Assembly: GCA_949752745.1 (NCBI GenBank)
Contig: OX457027.1
Location: forward strand, 15,925,916-15,989,915
Direction: 5' to 3'
Source of the DNA: Protula sp. h YS-2021
Lineage: Eukaryota; Annelida; Polychaeta; Sabellida; Serpulidae
DNA length: 64,000 nucleotides
In this document: positions 28,258 through 42,092 of the stretch, piece by piece
Layout of the letters: every line of letters begins with the position of its first letter
How positions within the stretch are numbered: the first letter of the stretch is position 1
Notes under the pieces: model-generated
Told to the model about the DNA's origin: nothing
The model's database searches: none
What the model saw: only the letters and a program-made list of their open reading frames with translations
Program-made: the position numbers and the translations under genes

Positions 28258-31200
28258 AAATGCGACCAAGTTATGAGCCAAAAACAAATATGCCATATTT
28301 ATAATTTTGAAAATGTTGAATCATAAAATCTTAAAATTTTACTAAAAAAGTCTCTATTGCGGTCAACTTGACAGGGCTGCTGTATTAACTTTTGATGCTA
28401 AATTTGATGGTAATTGAAAAATAGCATCGTTGCTTCTGACAAAAATACAATCGAAGTCCGACCGTCGTTCCTTTAAGCGATTGGCTTACAAACATACTGT
28501 GATATGCATGCAGTCCAAACAGCGGATCGAAAGGAAAACCTCTGCTACCGGCCAAATCTCTGTTTGCTCCAATGCTCTGAAGTATTATGCTTAAATCATA
28601 TTTTAGTAATGCTTTTATTCTTCTGTAAAAACTATCACAATCTTTGTTTATATGCTCAAATAGTACTAATTTCTTTTTAGTGTTGCGGTGGTTTTAAACC
28701 TGTTTTGCACAGATATCAAGAGTGATCACAAGTAACATTACAAAATTCTCTAATATTACGTTTCTAAACAACGTGGAAGTATTTTCCACCGAAAATTCGG
28801 AATGGGCTTTTCCCATGAGTATCAGTGCTCTACAACAGATATACTGCGAACAAAGTTTAAATATCCCAGGCAGTAAAGTCAAAAGAAATAAGATTTTTAA
28901 AGCCATGCAAAAGAACTTATCTTTATCCTGACGTCATAATCTCAATGCAACTCAGGAAACAATTTTCAATGCATCATTGCCTATCGTCCAAGCCAGCCCC
29001 AGTCTAACTGAAATTTGTGCTACTGCTACAGGCCATTTGCAATCGGTCGAAATATTTTACGGCTGTAAACCACGCTAGCATGTAATGGAAGATTTTTTAT
29101 GCTATTAGATCCTAGAGTCAGAAAAAAATCACGTATTTCATACGTATTTCACGTTTAACTGTTTATCTCATACATGTTGATATTTAAAGGTTTGGTCTAT
29201 CTATTTAATTACACGTTTCTGATAAGGTCATATCATATGTATTTAACCTGTTATAAGTCACGATAGTGTTTGGGTAAAATTACGTTTAAAGTATAAATCC
29301 AATAAACTATTGCAGTTTCATTCTTCCTCGTTTTTATTTAAAGCAAAAACAATTGTACTTAGAATATATTACATTGTTCTCCGCTTTCAAAAATCTGTCA
29401 TTCGAAAATTATACACAAGTACTTCTGAATGTAAGTATCTGTTAAGTTTTCTTTCTCATTGAAAAATGGATGCTTTATAGATTAAATGTGAAAATTAAAT
29501 GTGAAATGTGAAAAGGGCGTCCGCATGTGATAAAAATTACGGGAATTTTTCGAACTTGAGACTCCACGTCATGGGGGGGGGGGCGTTTTGTAAAGTAATG
29601 GGCACATATTACACCTAGCCCAAATCAGTCTCCCCGGTTTACTACCATACATTGTCATATTACACATTTTGAAAGCCATATTTTTAACTTATGTATTAAG
29701 CATGTCAATGATCATAACATCTTTTATGACATAGCGACCAAGCCTAGTTGTTATAAACAAAATTCTTTTCAAGGAAATTTTAATGCTATCTGTTTCTGTC
29801 AGTCTGGTAAGTCATTGGCAAATTCTTTTCTTTTTTCATATTCTTTGTTGAAATCAAAACTGTGTTTTCGTTGCAGCGTTCCGTACACAATGAATACGAT
29901 TAGCCTGATATATGATCAGCCATCAAATAAAGTTTGGGCTTTCATATAACTTCTTATTTTGTTCTTATTTCTTCTTATTTGAAAGTGAATTTTGGGACGA
30001 TAACGGTTGCAATAAAAGGGGCTGTGTCGAGGGCAAAGTTATAATTTCAGTACACGACAATATATATGACATCGTCTGTAACTGTTTCATGCGATCGCGC
30101 ACCGAATGCATCCACAATGTTGTGGTTTTACCACTCAACATTTTGTCGTAATTCTCAATTGATTTGACTGACCAGTCGGTTGTGAATTATTTTTAAAAAC
30201 TTACAGGAAGTTTTTGGTAAAATATCTGCTCAAATAATGCGCTACTGAAGCATTTCTTATTCTCAGAGGATTTACAAGTTAATTTCATTCATTTGTTTAA
30301 TTTTTACAAGTCGGATGTGACATGTGATTGCCTTTGATAAAACCATGATCTATTTTCGGCTGTTTGCTTTGAAGAGTAAGGGCATCACGTATATATAGGC
30401 GGAACTCTACTTTAGATACAGTTTAAAGTGAAAGTTAAAGTTTATTACTTTTTTACATGGTAAATGATTTTCCTGGACAATATGCTCTAATTTTTTTGTC
30501 TTTTTCACATGTTAGAAAATATGTTAGAAAATTTTGGTTTCTCGTTTAAAAAATCAATTCAGACGACAAATTTACAGCAACATTGCAGGAAGCTTGGGTT
30601 GGTATTATTCTCTTCCATTCATGTGGGATTGCTTCAATTAATCCGATTGCTTTTAATATATTAAGCTAGCCATATTACTTTGCATATTCCTTGATTGCTT
30701 TTGGTTTTATAAATTTTCCATTGTCTTCAATAAGATCATTTATTTTAATAATGTTTGATTTTTTTTATTGAAGAGTTCGTCGAAATATATGGGTTTTTTA
30801 TTTATTTGGATGTATTTATTGTACCAAATGCATTCATCTAGAATATCCTGTGTTGTTTCTGGATCTCTTTTGTTTGCGTGCCAATTATAGAGAATTTCAA
30901 AATACAAATTTGACATTTCTTTATGCAAATAAGAAGGGTGCATCGATAGATAACGTTATGTTAAAGGGTAACTTCGGAAGATATTTTGACATAAATGTGA
31001 AAGAAAAGCTGTCTTGTGATTCCTTACGTCGTTTAATCCACATAAGTTTTTTGAACATTTAGAAAACTCTTTAAGTGAAGGTGGCGTAGCCCACCCTCTT
31101 TATAGTCTTCAATAATTACTGCTTTTTGAATTATAGAGGTCTTTTTACCCAACATAAATCTGTTTATGCTGCCATTTACTTCGTCTTGAAACCATGTTGG

Positions 31201-33640
31201 AGTGCGTGCGATATTAGTTATGTATATCAATTTAGGCAGGGCTAAGCTTTTTATGATAGTTATATTTCCTTTTAAAGTGAGATACAACCGAGACCATTGT
31301 TCAAGAGTTTGTTTGAAATCTTGTAATTTGAATAGATTTTTTCATTTATTTCATTTACATCGCTGTGATAACACATACCCAATGGTTTAATGGGGCCTCT
31401 TGTCTATTTCAACCCAAAGGGTTTATGGTATAAATATCTCAAGTTTATCCTACCAGCCAGCATTATTTCTGTCTTTTCATTGTTTATTTTTAGCAGAAGT
31501 AGAATATCCAAAATACATTAAGAGCATTTCCTATAGATGTTATATCTGTAAATAGAAGGGTTATGTCATCAGTAAATAGACTTAGTTTAGCCGTCGTATT
31601 GTTTATTTTGATGCCTTTTGTATTTTTATTTTCTCGTATAGATATAGCTAAAATTTCAGTTGCAAAATTAGTTAAAAGACCTGAAAGAGGGTCTCCTTGG
31701 CGTACACCGTTGCATATTCTGAAGTATCTGCATTTATTTCTATTATTTATGGCGGAACTTTCTATGTCTTTATACATTACTTTGATCCATTGTTTTATGA
31801 AACATCCAAAATTGTAGACTTCTAATGTTTAATAAATAAAATTTCAATATAATTTGTCAAAAGCTTTCTTAAAGTCTATAAAGGTCAAAAACCCTTCTAT
31901 ATTTGTTTTATTTAAAAAATATACGCTATCAGTAACAGTGCGGATATTATACTCTATAAATCATTTTTTTATAAAACCATTTTGATATTTCGAAATCAAA
32001 GATGGGAGTTTCTTTTGAAAACGTTGGACCTTGAAATAAGTTTAGCACCATAGTTTTGTAAGCTGCTAGGTCTCCAGTTTGTTAGCAGAGTTGTATCTTT
32101 GTCTTTTTGGGAATCAATCTGATAATTTCTCTTTTCTGTTCGGTACTTAAATTGTCAATAAAGTAACTGTATTCATATGATTTCACTAACAGATTGCTTA
32201 TATCTTCCCAAAAATAGACATAGAATTCTTTCATTAGACCATCGGTTCCGGGTGTCTTATCGTCATTCATCTTCTTGAGGGTATCTGAAACTTCGTGTTT
32301 AGTAATGTTTTTGTTTAGGTACTGATTGTCATTAATTGTTAGAGTTGGTATGTTTTTATCTAAAAACATTTGTAGTTATCCAGTGATACTTTAGGATCAA
32401 CTTTGTAAGGGTTTTCTTAGAAGTTTGCGGTTTCTTCGAATACATCGAGTGGATTATTTATCTCTACGCCTTGGGAGTTTTTTATAGTACGTAAGCATTT
32501 TTCATTGCATTTTTGTTTTTCTAGGTTAAAAAATATTTTTGAATCCTTTTGATCATACTCAGTGAAATGGACCTTCCTGCGGATATAGTGCCCCTAGGCT
32601 TCTTTTTGCTCTAAAAGTTCCAGTTCTGTTTTTGTATTGTTTAGTTCAAAATTCAGTTCGATTAAAGTGTTGTTGTTAAAAGTTGCAGAGAGCTTAACTT
32701 CTATTTCTGCTATTTTTTGCTTAGATTTTCTCTATTACGCTTTTTCTGCACACTGCATACTATTTTTTTAAAACATCTTTTATCAATTTGGCAAATTTAC
32801 AACTCGTCTTTTAATAGATAGGATGTAAATTTCCAGTATCCTGGCCATCTTTTATTAGTCGAAGTAATTTCAATTTGTAATAAATTCGCACTGTGATCAG
32901 ACCTTATACTGGGCGTTATTTCAATGTTCAGTGATTTCTTTAGTTCAAAATGCATATATTGAAGCATTTCAAGACAGTAGGACTTGTGACAAAATCTTTC
33001 GAGTAAATGTTTAAGTTAAAATTAGATACATTTCTCATAAAGTAGTTATTGTATAACAGTTTAGTTTGTTGTTAGCTACATTTATTTTGTGGCATTCAAA
33101 GCAAAAAATAAATAATTTGACTACAGTCTTCTTCCTTAATCAAACGTACTGCTGGATTTTCCCCAATATATACGCTGCTGCTGTGTTAGAATCGTGTTGT
33201 TGCAAACAGTGACCGGGTCTCATAAAAAAGAGGTTATAAGGATGTGTACTAGGGACATAATTTCAATTTAGTTTCTTATTCATCCAATATTGATGCCATA
33301 CCGAAAATGTAACATTTAATGGTCCCATTTTCTTCAATTTCCAAATGGAGTATTTTATTACCTGCGGCATAATTTTATGGTGAAATATGCATATCGATTG
33401 TCTGGACGGATTTCCCTTGACCGATTTCCCTCGCCTACCCCTCTACCAACCTTGTGAACCTCAATTGCACGATGTTAAGACGAATGATTTTTTCCAGATT
33501 TGACGAAGGAAAGGGTCCATGTTAAAATTATATGGACACTGATGCGTTGAAAGTTTCTCCGGGGACATATTTGAGTCTTGATTCTCACCCCCTCTCTCTC
33601 TCTCTCCAAAGCAAAATTAGAAAAAAAACAGCAATACGAA
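28258..33640. repeat. Duplicated block, copy 1 (partner 45493-51607)
   Basis: Begins ATGCGACCAAGTT and ends near AAAGCAAAATTAGAAAAA, colinear with copy 2 in direct orientation. Both contain, in order, a non-coding part with the conserved stretch around 29880-30160 (47350-47650) and a minus-strand LINE (30530 onward, 48505 onward). The copies differ by many substitutions and by insertions: copy 2 has a SINE-like insertion at 46534-46842, and the stretches 30180-30530 and 47690-48505 do not match. Confidence 0.85.
30535..33130 (-). pseudogene. LINE ORF2 relic (L1/Tx1-like), copy in block 1
   Basis: Degraded coding sequence on the minus strand. An endonuclease fragment with an SDHSA-type motif lies near 32890; KTPGTDGLMKEFY near 32250; RT motif B as GVRQGDPLSG near 31700; motif C as FTDDITLL near 31570; the thumb region GNITIIKSLALPKLIYITNI near 31250; and a C-terminal HPSYL..EMSN segment near 30930. 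Stops and shifts are frequent. This family differs from the 24-kb LINE (RQGDPLSG rather than RQGCGLS). Confidence 0.75.
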
Positions 33641-34079
33641 AAAGGAAGCTAAGCACTGCTTTTCTCGCGACTTTGACCACCCCTATATAATTTTTTTATT
33701 ATTATTATTATTTTATTATTATTATTATTTGTATGTTTAATATTATTGTCATTATTTGTTGATGATGCATGCATATAGGAATAATTCAAGTCTCACCTGC
33801 GCTTTGGGGTTTTCTATGAAGGCACAACAGATCTGTCCGTACTTAAAGATAATTTTTAGTTTTCAGCCGCCGTTATGCATCATTAGGCAACAAGAGCTTA
33901 CATGAACCACTTCTCTAACCCCGTGGCAATAAATGTGTGGATTTTATTTCTTCGCCTTGTTTCTTGGTGTTTTTGAGCATAAAAAGTCGCGCAGTGTTGG
34001 ATAGGCCGACCAGCACCTCCTCTAAAAGTAGGCGAACGAAGTCATAAGACGCACGAAATCGACCCCGTTGCCCGATCAT
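33641..34079. other. Non-coding, with a short (ATT)n run
   Basis: An (ATT)n stretch lies at about 33695-33730. No gene seen. Confidence 0.5.
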
Positions 34080-35610
34080 ACTTCGTCTGAAGGTCTAGCG
34101 AATACGTCCTCAGACCTCTTTCAAAAAAAGTAAAGAAGATAAGAGAAGGATTTCTTTCAGACAACATACAGGTTACAATGCAATATGATAGCATCAGGAA
34201 TAATTTAGCATCTGAAGAAAATGCATTTGTTCCCTTACAAGGGCTTCGAGAACTAAGTGGCGAGGATATCATAAAACTGGTGCAAATAAATGTTGCGAAC
34301 TGGGCCAGCCTACTTCAACTTTAGTAAAAGAATGTGCTCAAGAGTTGGTTCCAGTACTTAAAACGCTTGTAAACAAGTCGCTCCTGAATGCACATGTTCC
34401 AAAGTCGTGCAAGAAAGCAGTAGTAAAACCCTTGCTGAAGAAGCAAACCCTTGATCGCTCCCTGAAGAACTATAGAACTGTGTCGAACCAATATTATCTT
34501 ATGGAACTTATAGAAACTTATAGAAAAGGCTGTAAGTATCCAAGTATCTGAACATATGGATAGAAATAACATATTAGAGATTAGAGTCTGCCTATAAATC
34601 TAAACACAGTTGCGAAACTGCATTGCTACGTATTTTCAACGACATGCTTACACGTTTGGATAAAAATCAGGGAATTCTTGTCGCACTTGTCAACCTGTCG
34701 GCTGCGTTCGACACTGTGGACCATTCCATCCCTTGAAAGAGACTTGAAGTGACTCAAGGTATAACTTGCACAGCTTTGCAAGGTTTGCCTCCTATTTGAC
34801 TGATTGCACTGTATGTGTCAACGTCAATAATAGCTAATCAAAACCAATCACACTAGACGTCTCAGTACCCTTAGGATCACAACCAGGTCCACGGATATAT
34901 AGCGACTAAACGCAGCCGATAGATCGACTCAACCGCCTCCTTGTTGCTATTTTATCTATAGGCAGATGGCAGTCAACTACTAAAACCAGTCACAACACCT
35001 GAAAACCTAATTGCAGCGACTGATCAGTTGCCATCCCGTATTAATAGCATTAGTGACTGGATGGAAAGTAACAAATGATAAGTTAAAATTGAACCCAGAA
35101 AAAACTGAATTTTTGGTGATCTCGAGTAAGAGGAACCCGAGTTGGTTTGATGTGCGCGAGCTTGTTCTTCGAACGGTAGCGGTCGAAGGGACTAATTCCG
35201 CTAAGAACTTGGGCGTAACAATCGATTCTAGACTCCCGTTTGACGAACACATTACAAACATTTGCCGATCTTGCAAATCCACCTCACGTAGATAAAAAAG
35301 ATATGCAAATATATCACAGCGGATAGTGCCAAAGTTGTCGTACATTCTCTTGTCATCAGTCCCTTAGATTATTGCAATAGTATCCTGGTTGGTCTCCCGA
35401 AGTGTTCGTTAAGCAGACTTCAGTGGATCTTGAATATGGCAGCACGCATTATCTCCGGAAAGCGAAACTATGATTCGATTTCAAAGACACTCCAGGAGTT
35501 ACACTGGCTACCTGTTGCTGAGCGTGTAGAATTCAAGGTTCTAACAATGACATATAAGTCATTAACGGAAGAGAGAATCTGCAGTATCTCTCCAGGTTAA
35601 TAGTTCAATA
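34080..35610 (+). pseudogene. CR1/L2-type LINE relic (reverse transcriptase to C-terminus)
   Basis: Degraded frames in order: a linker with LVKECAQELVPVLKTLVNKSL and KPLLKKQTLDRSLKNYRTVSN (34320-34500); an RT motif A remnant with [10 protein letters not shown] near 34690-34725; KLKLNPEKTEFLVISSK (about 35080-35130); and the typical C-terminus LDYCNSILVGLP...LQELHWLPVAERVEFKVL (35365-35545). Many shifts and stops. The motif A AFDTVDH style and LHWLPV ending mark the CR1/L2-like group. An AAT microsatellite follows at once. Confidence 0.8.
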
Positions 35611-35627
35611 TACAACATCGCGTCTAA

Positions 35628-35729
<102 letters not shown>

Positions 35730-35975
35730 TAGAACCTCATTTTGCTAGCGAAATGTAAAACACTTGACAAAAATTAAAACGCAAAAACACTTACTTCAAT
35801 GGGTTTTCTCTTGAATAAGATAAAGTATTGTACAATATGTGTACAACATGTGTACAATAGCCCCCAGCCATAAAACTGGGGGCAATTTATAGAATCTGGG
35901 GGCCATCGCGGCCCTAGCAAAATTAGGGGGCAATATTTTTAAACTATAGGCCATGGCCCTCGCTAAAATTATCCG

Positions 35976-37689
<1,714 letters not shown>

Positions 37690-37855
37690 ATGCTATCAAA
37701 AATTAAGGAAATAGTTTCGAAATCAAGATGGCTACTGTCTACACCAACCAGAAGGATACAGATTTAGTCGAGACTTCATAACAACACCCGACATTGGCGA
37801 TTTGTGGGACATGGATCTAGCAGATGTGGACAGCCCATCTAAATATAACGAAGCA
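37690..37855 (+). pseudogene. Polinton integrase fragment (second, older element)
   Basis: Read in one frame, this stretch gives a segment equivalent to the N-terminal part of the integrase at 11775-12875: NQDGYCLHQPEGYRF against DQDAFSLLQPVKYRF, then IGDLWDMDLADVDSPSKYNE against IDDMWDIDLADMGNIASYND, which includes the first catalytic Asp. An in-frame TAG stands where the provirus has Trp, and a TAA ends it. The sequence is clearly diverged, so it is not a fragment of the provirus above. Confidence 0.7.
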
Positions 37856-39059
37856 TAAGGCGTTTAGAAAAAAAAAACATTTATTTGGTAAAAGTTCTTT
37901 ATCTTGACAGTGCCAGTTACATTTACCAGTAGTTTTTTTTTGCCTTTTTGTCGGCAAGCCTGTCGGGCCGGACTTTCATCTTCTGGACTGTCGCATTACG
38001 TGGAGGTCTGTCATCCGGCGTGTTCTAGATGGTTCTGCAATAGTAATAAATTGTCATAATCTATGTGTATTTTTATTCATACACATTTATATTTGCTAAG
38101 TAATTGCTACACTATGTTGCTGTTCCTCTATTACCTGGTTATGTTGTTCTGTAACCAAAAAAAACGAAGAACAAAATCACCCTGAAAAAACTAATAATTG
38201 CATAAGCAATCTTATTATCTTATGAAATCCATAGAAGCTCAACAATAAGTGACACAACAACACCAAAAATTTTGGAACCTGCCATATCTCTATAAAATGA
38301 AAGTTAAGCAACAGTTCAAGTATTTCTTTCCAACCCATAACAAAGCAACACATAACTGAAATAAATGACAGACATTGCAGCAACAAAATCTTCCTCCAAT
38401 ATATATAGCAAGTATTATTTAATTCCAATATAACATGTGTGTGAGATAGAGCTACCAATTAGAATTTGACGCTTTAAGATCTAGTGCTTTTGCTACATAC
38501 AGAGTGAAAACAACTCCACAAATCAAGAACAACAACCAATTTAACTGGCGTAGCAAATGGTTATTTATTCATACGTCAAGATATAATGTATATCGACGTT
38601 TGACTGTAGCGTCACTAAACAAAAGTAATGGGATGTAATTGCGTTTTTTTATAACTACAGCAAGGAATAAAAATTTTTGTGACATATTCAAGGTCAGCGT
38701 AAATTACGTAAATGTTAGTCTAACCATCAAAAATCGCTATCAGACAAAACGTTTAACATGATATTGTCATTTTTGTCAACTCATCGTATCATGTCCTATA
38801 ATTTCCGCAGATGTTTAATGATGATAGCAATTACTAAAATATTTTGTGGGAGGCTATTAGTATATTTTAGAGGGCAAGTAGTCGTGATAGTATTAACAAG
38901 GTCTTTTTAGGGATAATTATTGATTCACAAAAGAGTTGTACATGTAACGCTTAAACTTAATTTTTCATGGAGATGTCGTAACATTGTCAAATATGCCATT
39001 TTACCGATGTTAAAGGTCAAAAAGACAAATGATGACCTAATTATACAGTTCATTACCAA
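37856..39059. other. No recognised gene
   Basis: AT-rich with poly-A/T runs; no supported coding sequence or RNA gene. Confidence 0.5.
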
Positions 39060-40171
39060 ACTTCAATATAATTTACTAAAATAATCAACTGAACTCACAT
39101 TAACATTTCACACTATCGTTGACCATGTAATCCATGCACCTGTTTAAGAAGATGTATGCAACTATGCAACTGTTTCAGAACCCCCATTATATACCTACTC
39201 AGGAAATAAACAACAAGTATACTTTGTCATAATCTTGTTTTTGTTCAACTGAATTAACGGACAATATACTGGTAAGATTATTAACATAAATCTTCTCAAA
39301 TAGGGGGGATGTTTGATGTTTGAGAACAGGATTTATTTGCTTTTAATGTTTTAGATCGCACTATATGTATATGTATAATTGTCATATATTTTTAAAGTTT
39401 TGTACAATACTTTGACCTAAAGTTACACTTTAACTGCGCTTCCTGTGATATCTGAAACTAATTGAAATATTCGATTTAATGTATTCCATATTTAACTTCA
39501 GCTCTATTTAACAACCGTTAGCTCTATTTAGAAAAATTCTCTTTAATCTTATGCTCAACATCATATGCGTAGCAAACCTGCGCTTCTTTTAAATACCTGT
39601 AAAAATGATGTCAGTTATAAATTTTCACGATTCTCACTTCTAGACCACATATTTTCTGTTAAAAATTATTTATTGGCTAATATATCCAAACATACTTGTT
39701 TACTCACTGCCGTTTGGAATATAGCGACTGTTCTGTGAGGTAATTATCGATTTTACATCAACGTCTATACGAAAACTGTTTCATGCTAAATGATTCACTC
39801 TAATTTAAGAATTCGACATGAAAACACAACGTTGTTGGTCATTTTTCTTCACAAATGATAGCGTATCTTCAGTACAATCGTCATACCTGCTGACACATAA
39901 TTACCCAATTATATACTTCAAAACCAATCTTCAATATAATTTACAAAATTATCCAATTGAACTCATATTAACCGTTCAAATCCATGTATCCATAATCCAT
40001 GCGCCTGTTTCAAAAACTACATTAAGCTGTGCAAGTGTTCCAGGACCCCGATTATATACCTAATCAAGAAATTAAAAAACAAGTATCTTTTTTGTCATAT
40101 TTTTTCTTTATTCAACTGAAAAAATAAAAGATAATATAATAATAAGATTAGCATCTAGATATCCTCAAATA
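39060..40171. repeat. Pair of diverged direct repeats of about 240 bp
   Basis: 39060-39302 and about 39920-40171 share CTTCAATATAATTTAC, GAACTCA-ATTAAC, ATAATCCATGC-CCTGTTT, ATTATATACCTA and CTCAAATAGG in the same order. The distance is about 860 bp. No coding sequence is evident. Confidence 0.75.
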
Positions 40172-40827
40172 GGAAAGACCATGATTAACTGGGTCTACTT
40201 TGTGATGTCACTGCTGATATGAATTATGATGGCACAATGCTGAACAATAGGAAGACATTCCCAAAACACGAGATGTACAATTTCAGAATTCTTTATCTGT
40301 AAATGTAACTGTAAAAGGATTTATGGTGCCAGTATTTATTTAAAAACAAATATTCAACGACACTATTTCAATATACAGTTAAAAATACAATTAAGCAACT
40401 GAAAACATAATTTACAACGAAGTAGGCGAGACCTGACGAGCTGAGGAGAGTAGGTATACGAACAAACACTTTGACTAGAAAAACTATAAAATGCCCTTCT
40501 AAAAAGATGGGTCTACAAAGATTGTTTTCTAAAATTGACAAATGATAGCTCATAACTGTGTTTTGGTAAGTCATTGAATAGGACTGGCGCCGCATGAGAA
40601 AAACATCACTTGCCATATCGTTCCGTGTAGTATCTTGGTATGTTGAAAGTGGGTCCGCGCCTTTATTTGTTTATTAAAACTAATCTTCCAGTAAAATATA
40701 CAGAAAAGCCACTAAAAGACTTACAAAGTAATAAAAGTTAGTAATTTATACGGAAAAGGGTGGTATAAATGTGGGCATTCATAACATGTCGAAGTTTCAC
40801 GCAATACTTTGATTGACAGTTGTACTT
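40172..40827. other. No recognised gene
   Basis: No supported coding sequence; nothing distinctive. Confidence 0.45.
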
Positions 40828-41070
40828 CTATATTAATGGCTTAAGTTGCGGTGGACTATGTCTTTGTGCCCGCTTCTCTAGCTCACCTGCCTTTCTTGTA
40901 TGATTTGCGTAAGAAACTACTTCACCTTCGGACAGAAATCCACCCCAAAAGCCAAAAGTTCCGATGGACTGAATCACGTGATCACATGATGATAGCAGGG
41001 CCATATCTACTGTAGCGTCCTTGTTATAACTGACTACGATGTTTATTTTAGGTTTATTCAAATGACACAT
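40828..41070 (-). pseudogene. C-terminal part of an alpha-1,2-fucosyltransferase (GT11)
   Basis: GT11 enzymes add fucose to galactose on glycans in the Golgi. This fragment carries the C-terminal family motifs: DMALLSSCDHVIQSIGTFGF followed by WGGFLSEGEVVSY, equivalent to the D-A-LS-CDH and GTFGWWGA-L motifs. Nothing N-terminal precedes it on this strand; the N-terminal half lies on the opposite strand at 41478-42065. The piece could be an exon of a separate gene or the inverted end of that one. Confidence 0.75.
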
Positions 41071-41477
41071 AGAGCTGGATTTGTGTTTACCTACTCGTCT
41101 CCTTTATAATAGGCACTAAGTATGGAAAAAGCAAAATCGCATGCATCTTTGTAGGTAACACATTGGAGATGGACACATTTGTAAAGAAACGAGTAAGAAG
41201 ATTAGCTCTCGGACCGTTTACCTTTTTTTGTTTTTCTCTGTATATTTAGTGACACATACAAACTAGCACTTACCAATGGATCGCCCTTACAAATATCAGA
41301 ATTGCATTACAAGGAATTTAAGTCAATGAATTTAAAATACAATAAACGTAAGGCTAAGCCGATCACCAAGGAAGCGCAGGTTTATTACGCATATGCTATT
41401 GGTCATAAGATTGAAACGAAGCTTACTAAATACAGTGAACCGTTTGAACAGTTGCTGGTAAATATTATGCTCAAGTT

Positions 41478-42065
41478 AAATATCACTGCAGACTAGGAAA
41501 TCGAATGTTTCAATTTGCTTCAGCTATCGGGTTATCACTGGCTAACAATCTCCTTCCTGTGTACCCAAGTATAAAAAACTTCAGTGGACAATTACAAAAG
41601 AAATTATATGATGGAAGTATCGATATACCACAAAATAACTGGGTTACATTTAAATCAGGCTCAGGGTGTGATTCACGTGCCTTGACATTATTCGAGAGGT
41701 ATCCAAATAAAAATGTACTTTTAGATAGCTTGATGATTTGTTATAAATACTTTGAAAATTATGAAAATATAATAAGGCTTGAGTTTCTTTTTATGAAATG
41801 TGCACGTAAGTCAGTTGTAGAATTCTATCAAGCTATCGATACAATGTATTATGACACTATGCTTAATGGTACCATTGTCGGTGTGCATGTCCGCAGAGGT
41901 GACATGCTTTCTACTAAACAGGTAAGAAAAGGACACAACGTCCCAGATCAAACGTATTTTATAAATGCAATGGAATACTTTCTAAATAAATATGGCGGAC
42001 AAGTTGTATTTATCGTTTGCGGTGATGATCACGAATGGAACCACTCCGTTACCTGTCACATGATC
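41478..42065 (+). pseudogene. N-terminal part of an alpha-1,2-fucosyltransferase (GT11)
   Basis: The frame contains RLGNRMFQFASAIGLSLANN, the N-terminal GT11 motif, then GVHVRRGDML, the GDP-fucose-binding HxRRGD motif, and VVFIVCGDDHEWN, the next conserved strand. After that the family similarity stops and the frame ends at 42092 with unrelated residues. The expected C-terminal motifs are instead on the minus strand at 40828-41070. An acceptor-like CAG precedes the first motif (about 41492), so an upstream exon is possible. A Golgi enzyme in origin; this locus looks rearranged. Confidence 0.78.
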
Positions 42066-42092
42066 AGTTTTTGTAACGTGATGGCGATGTGA

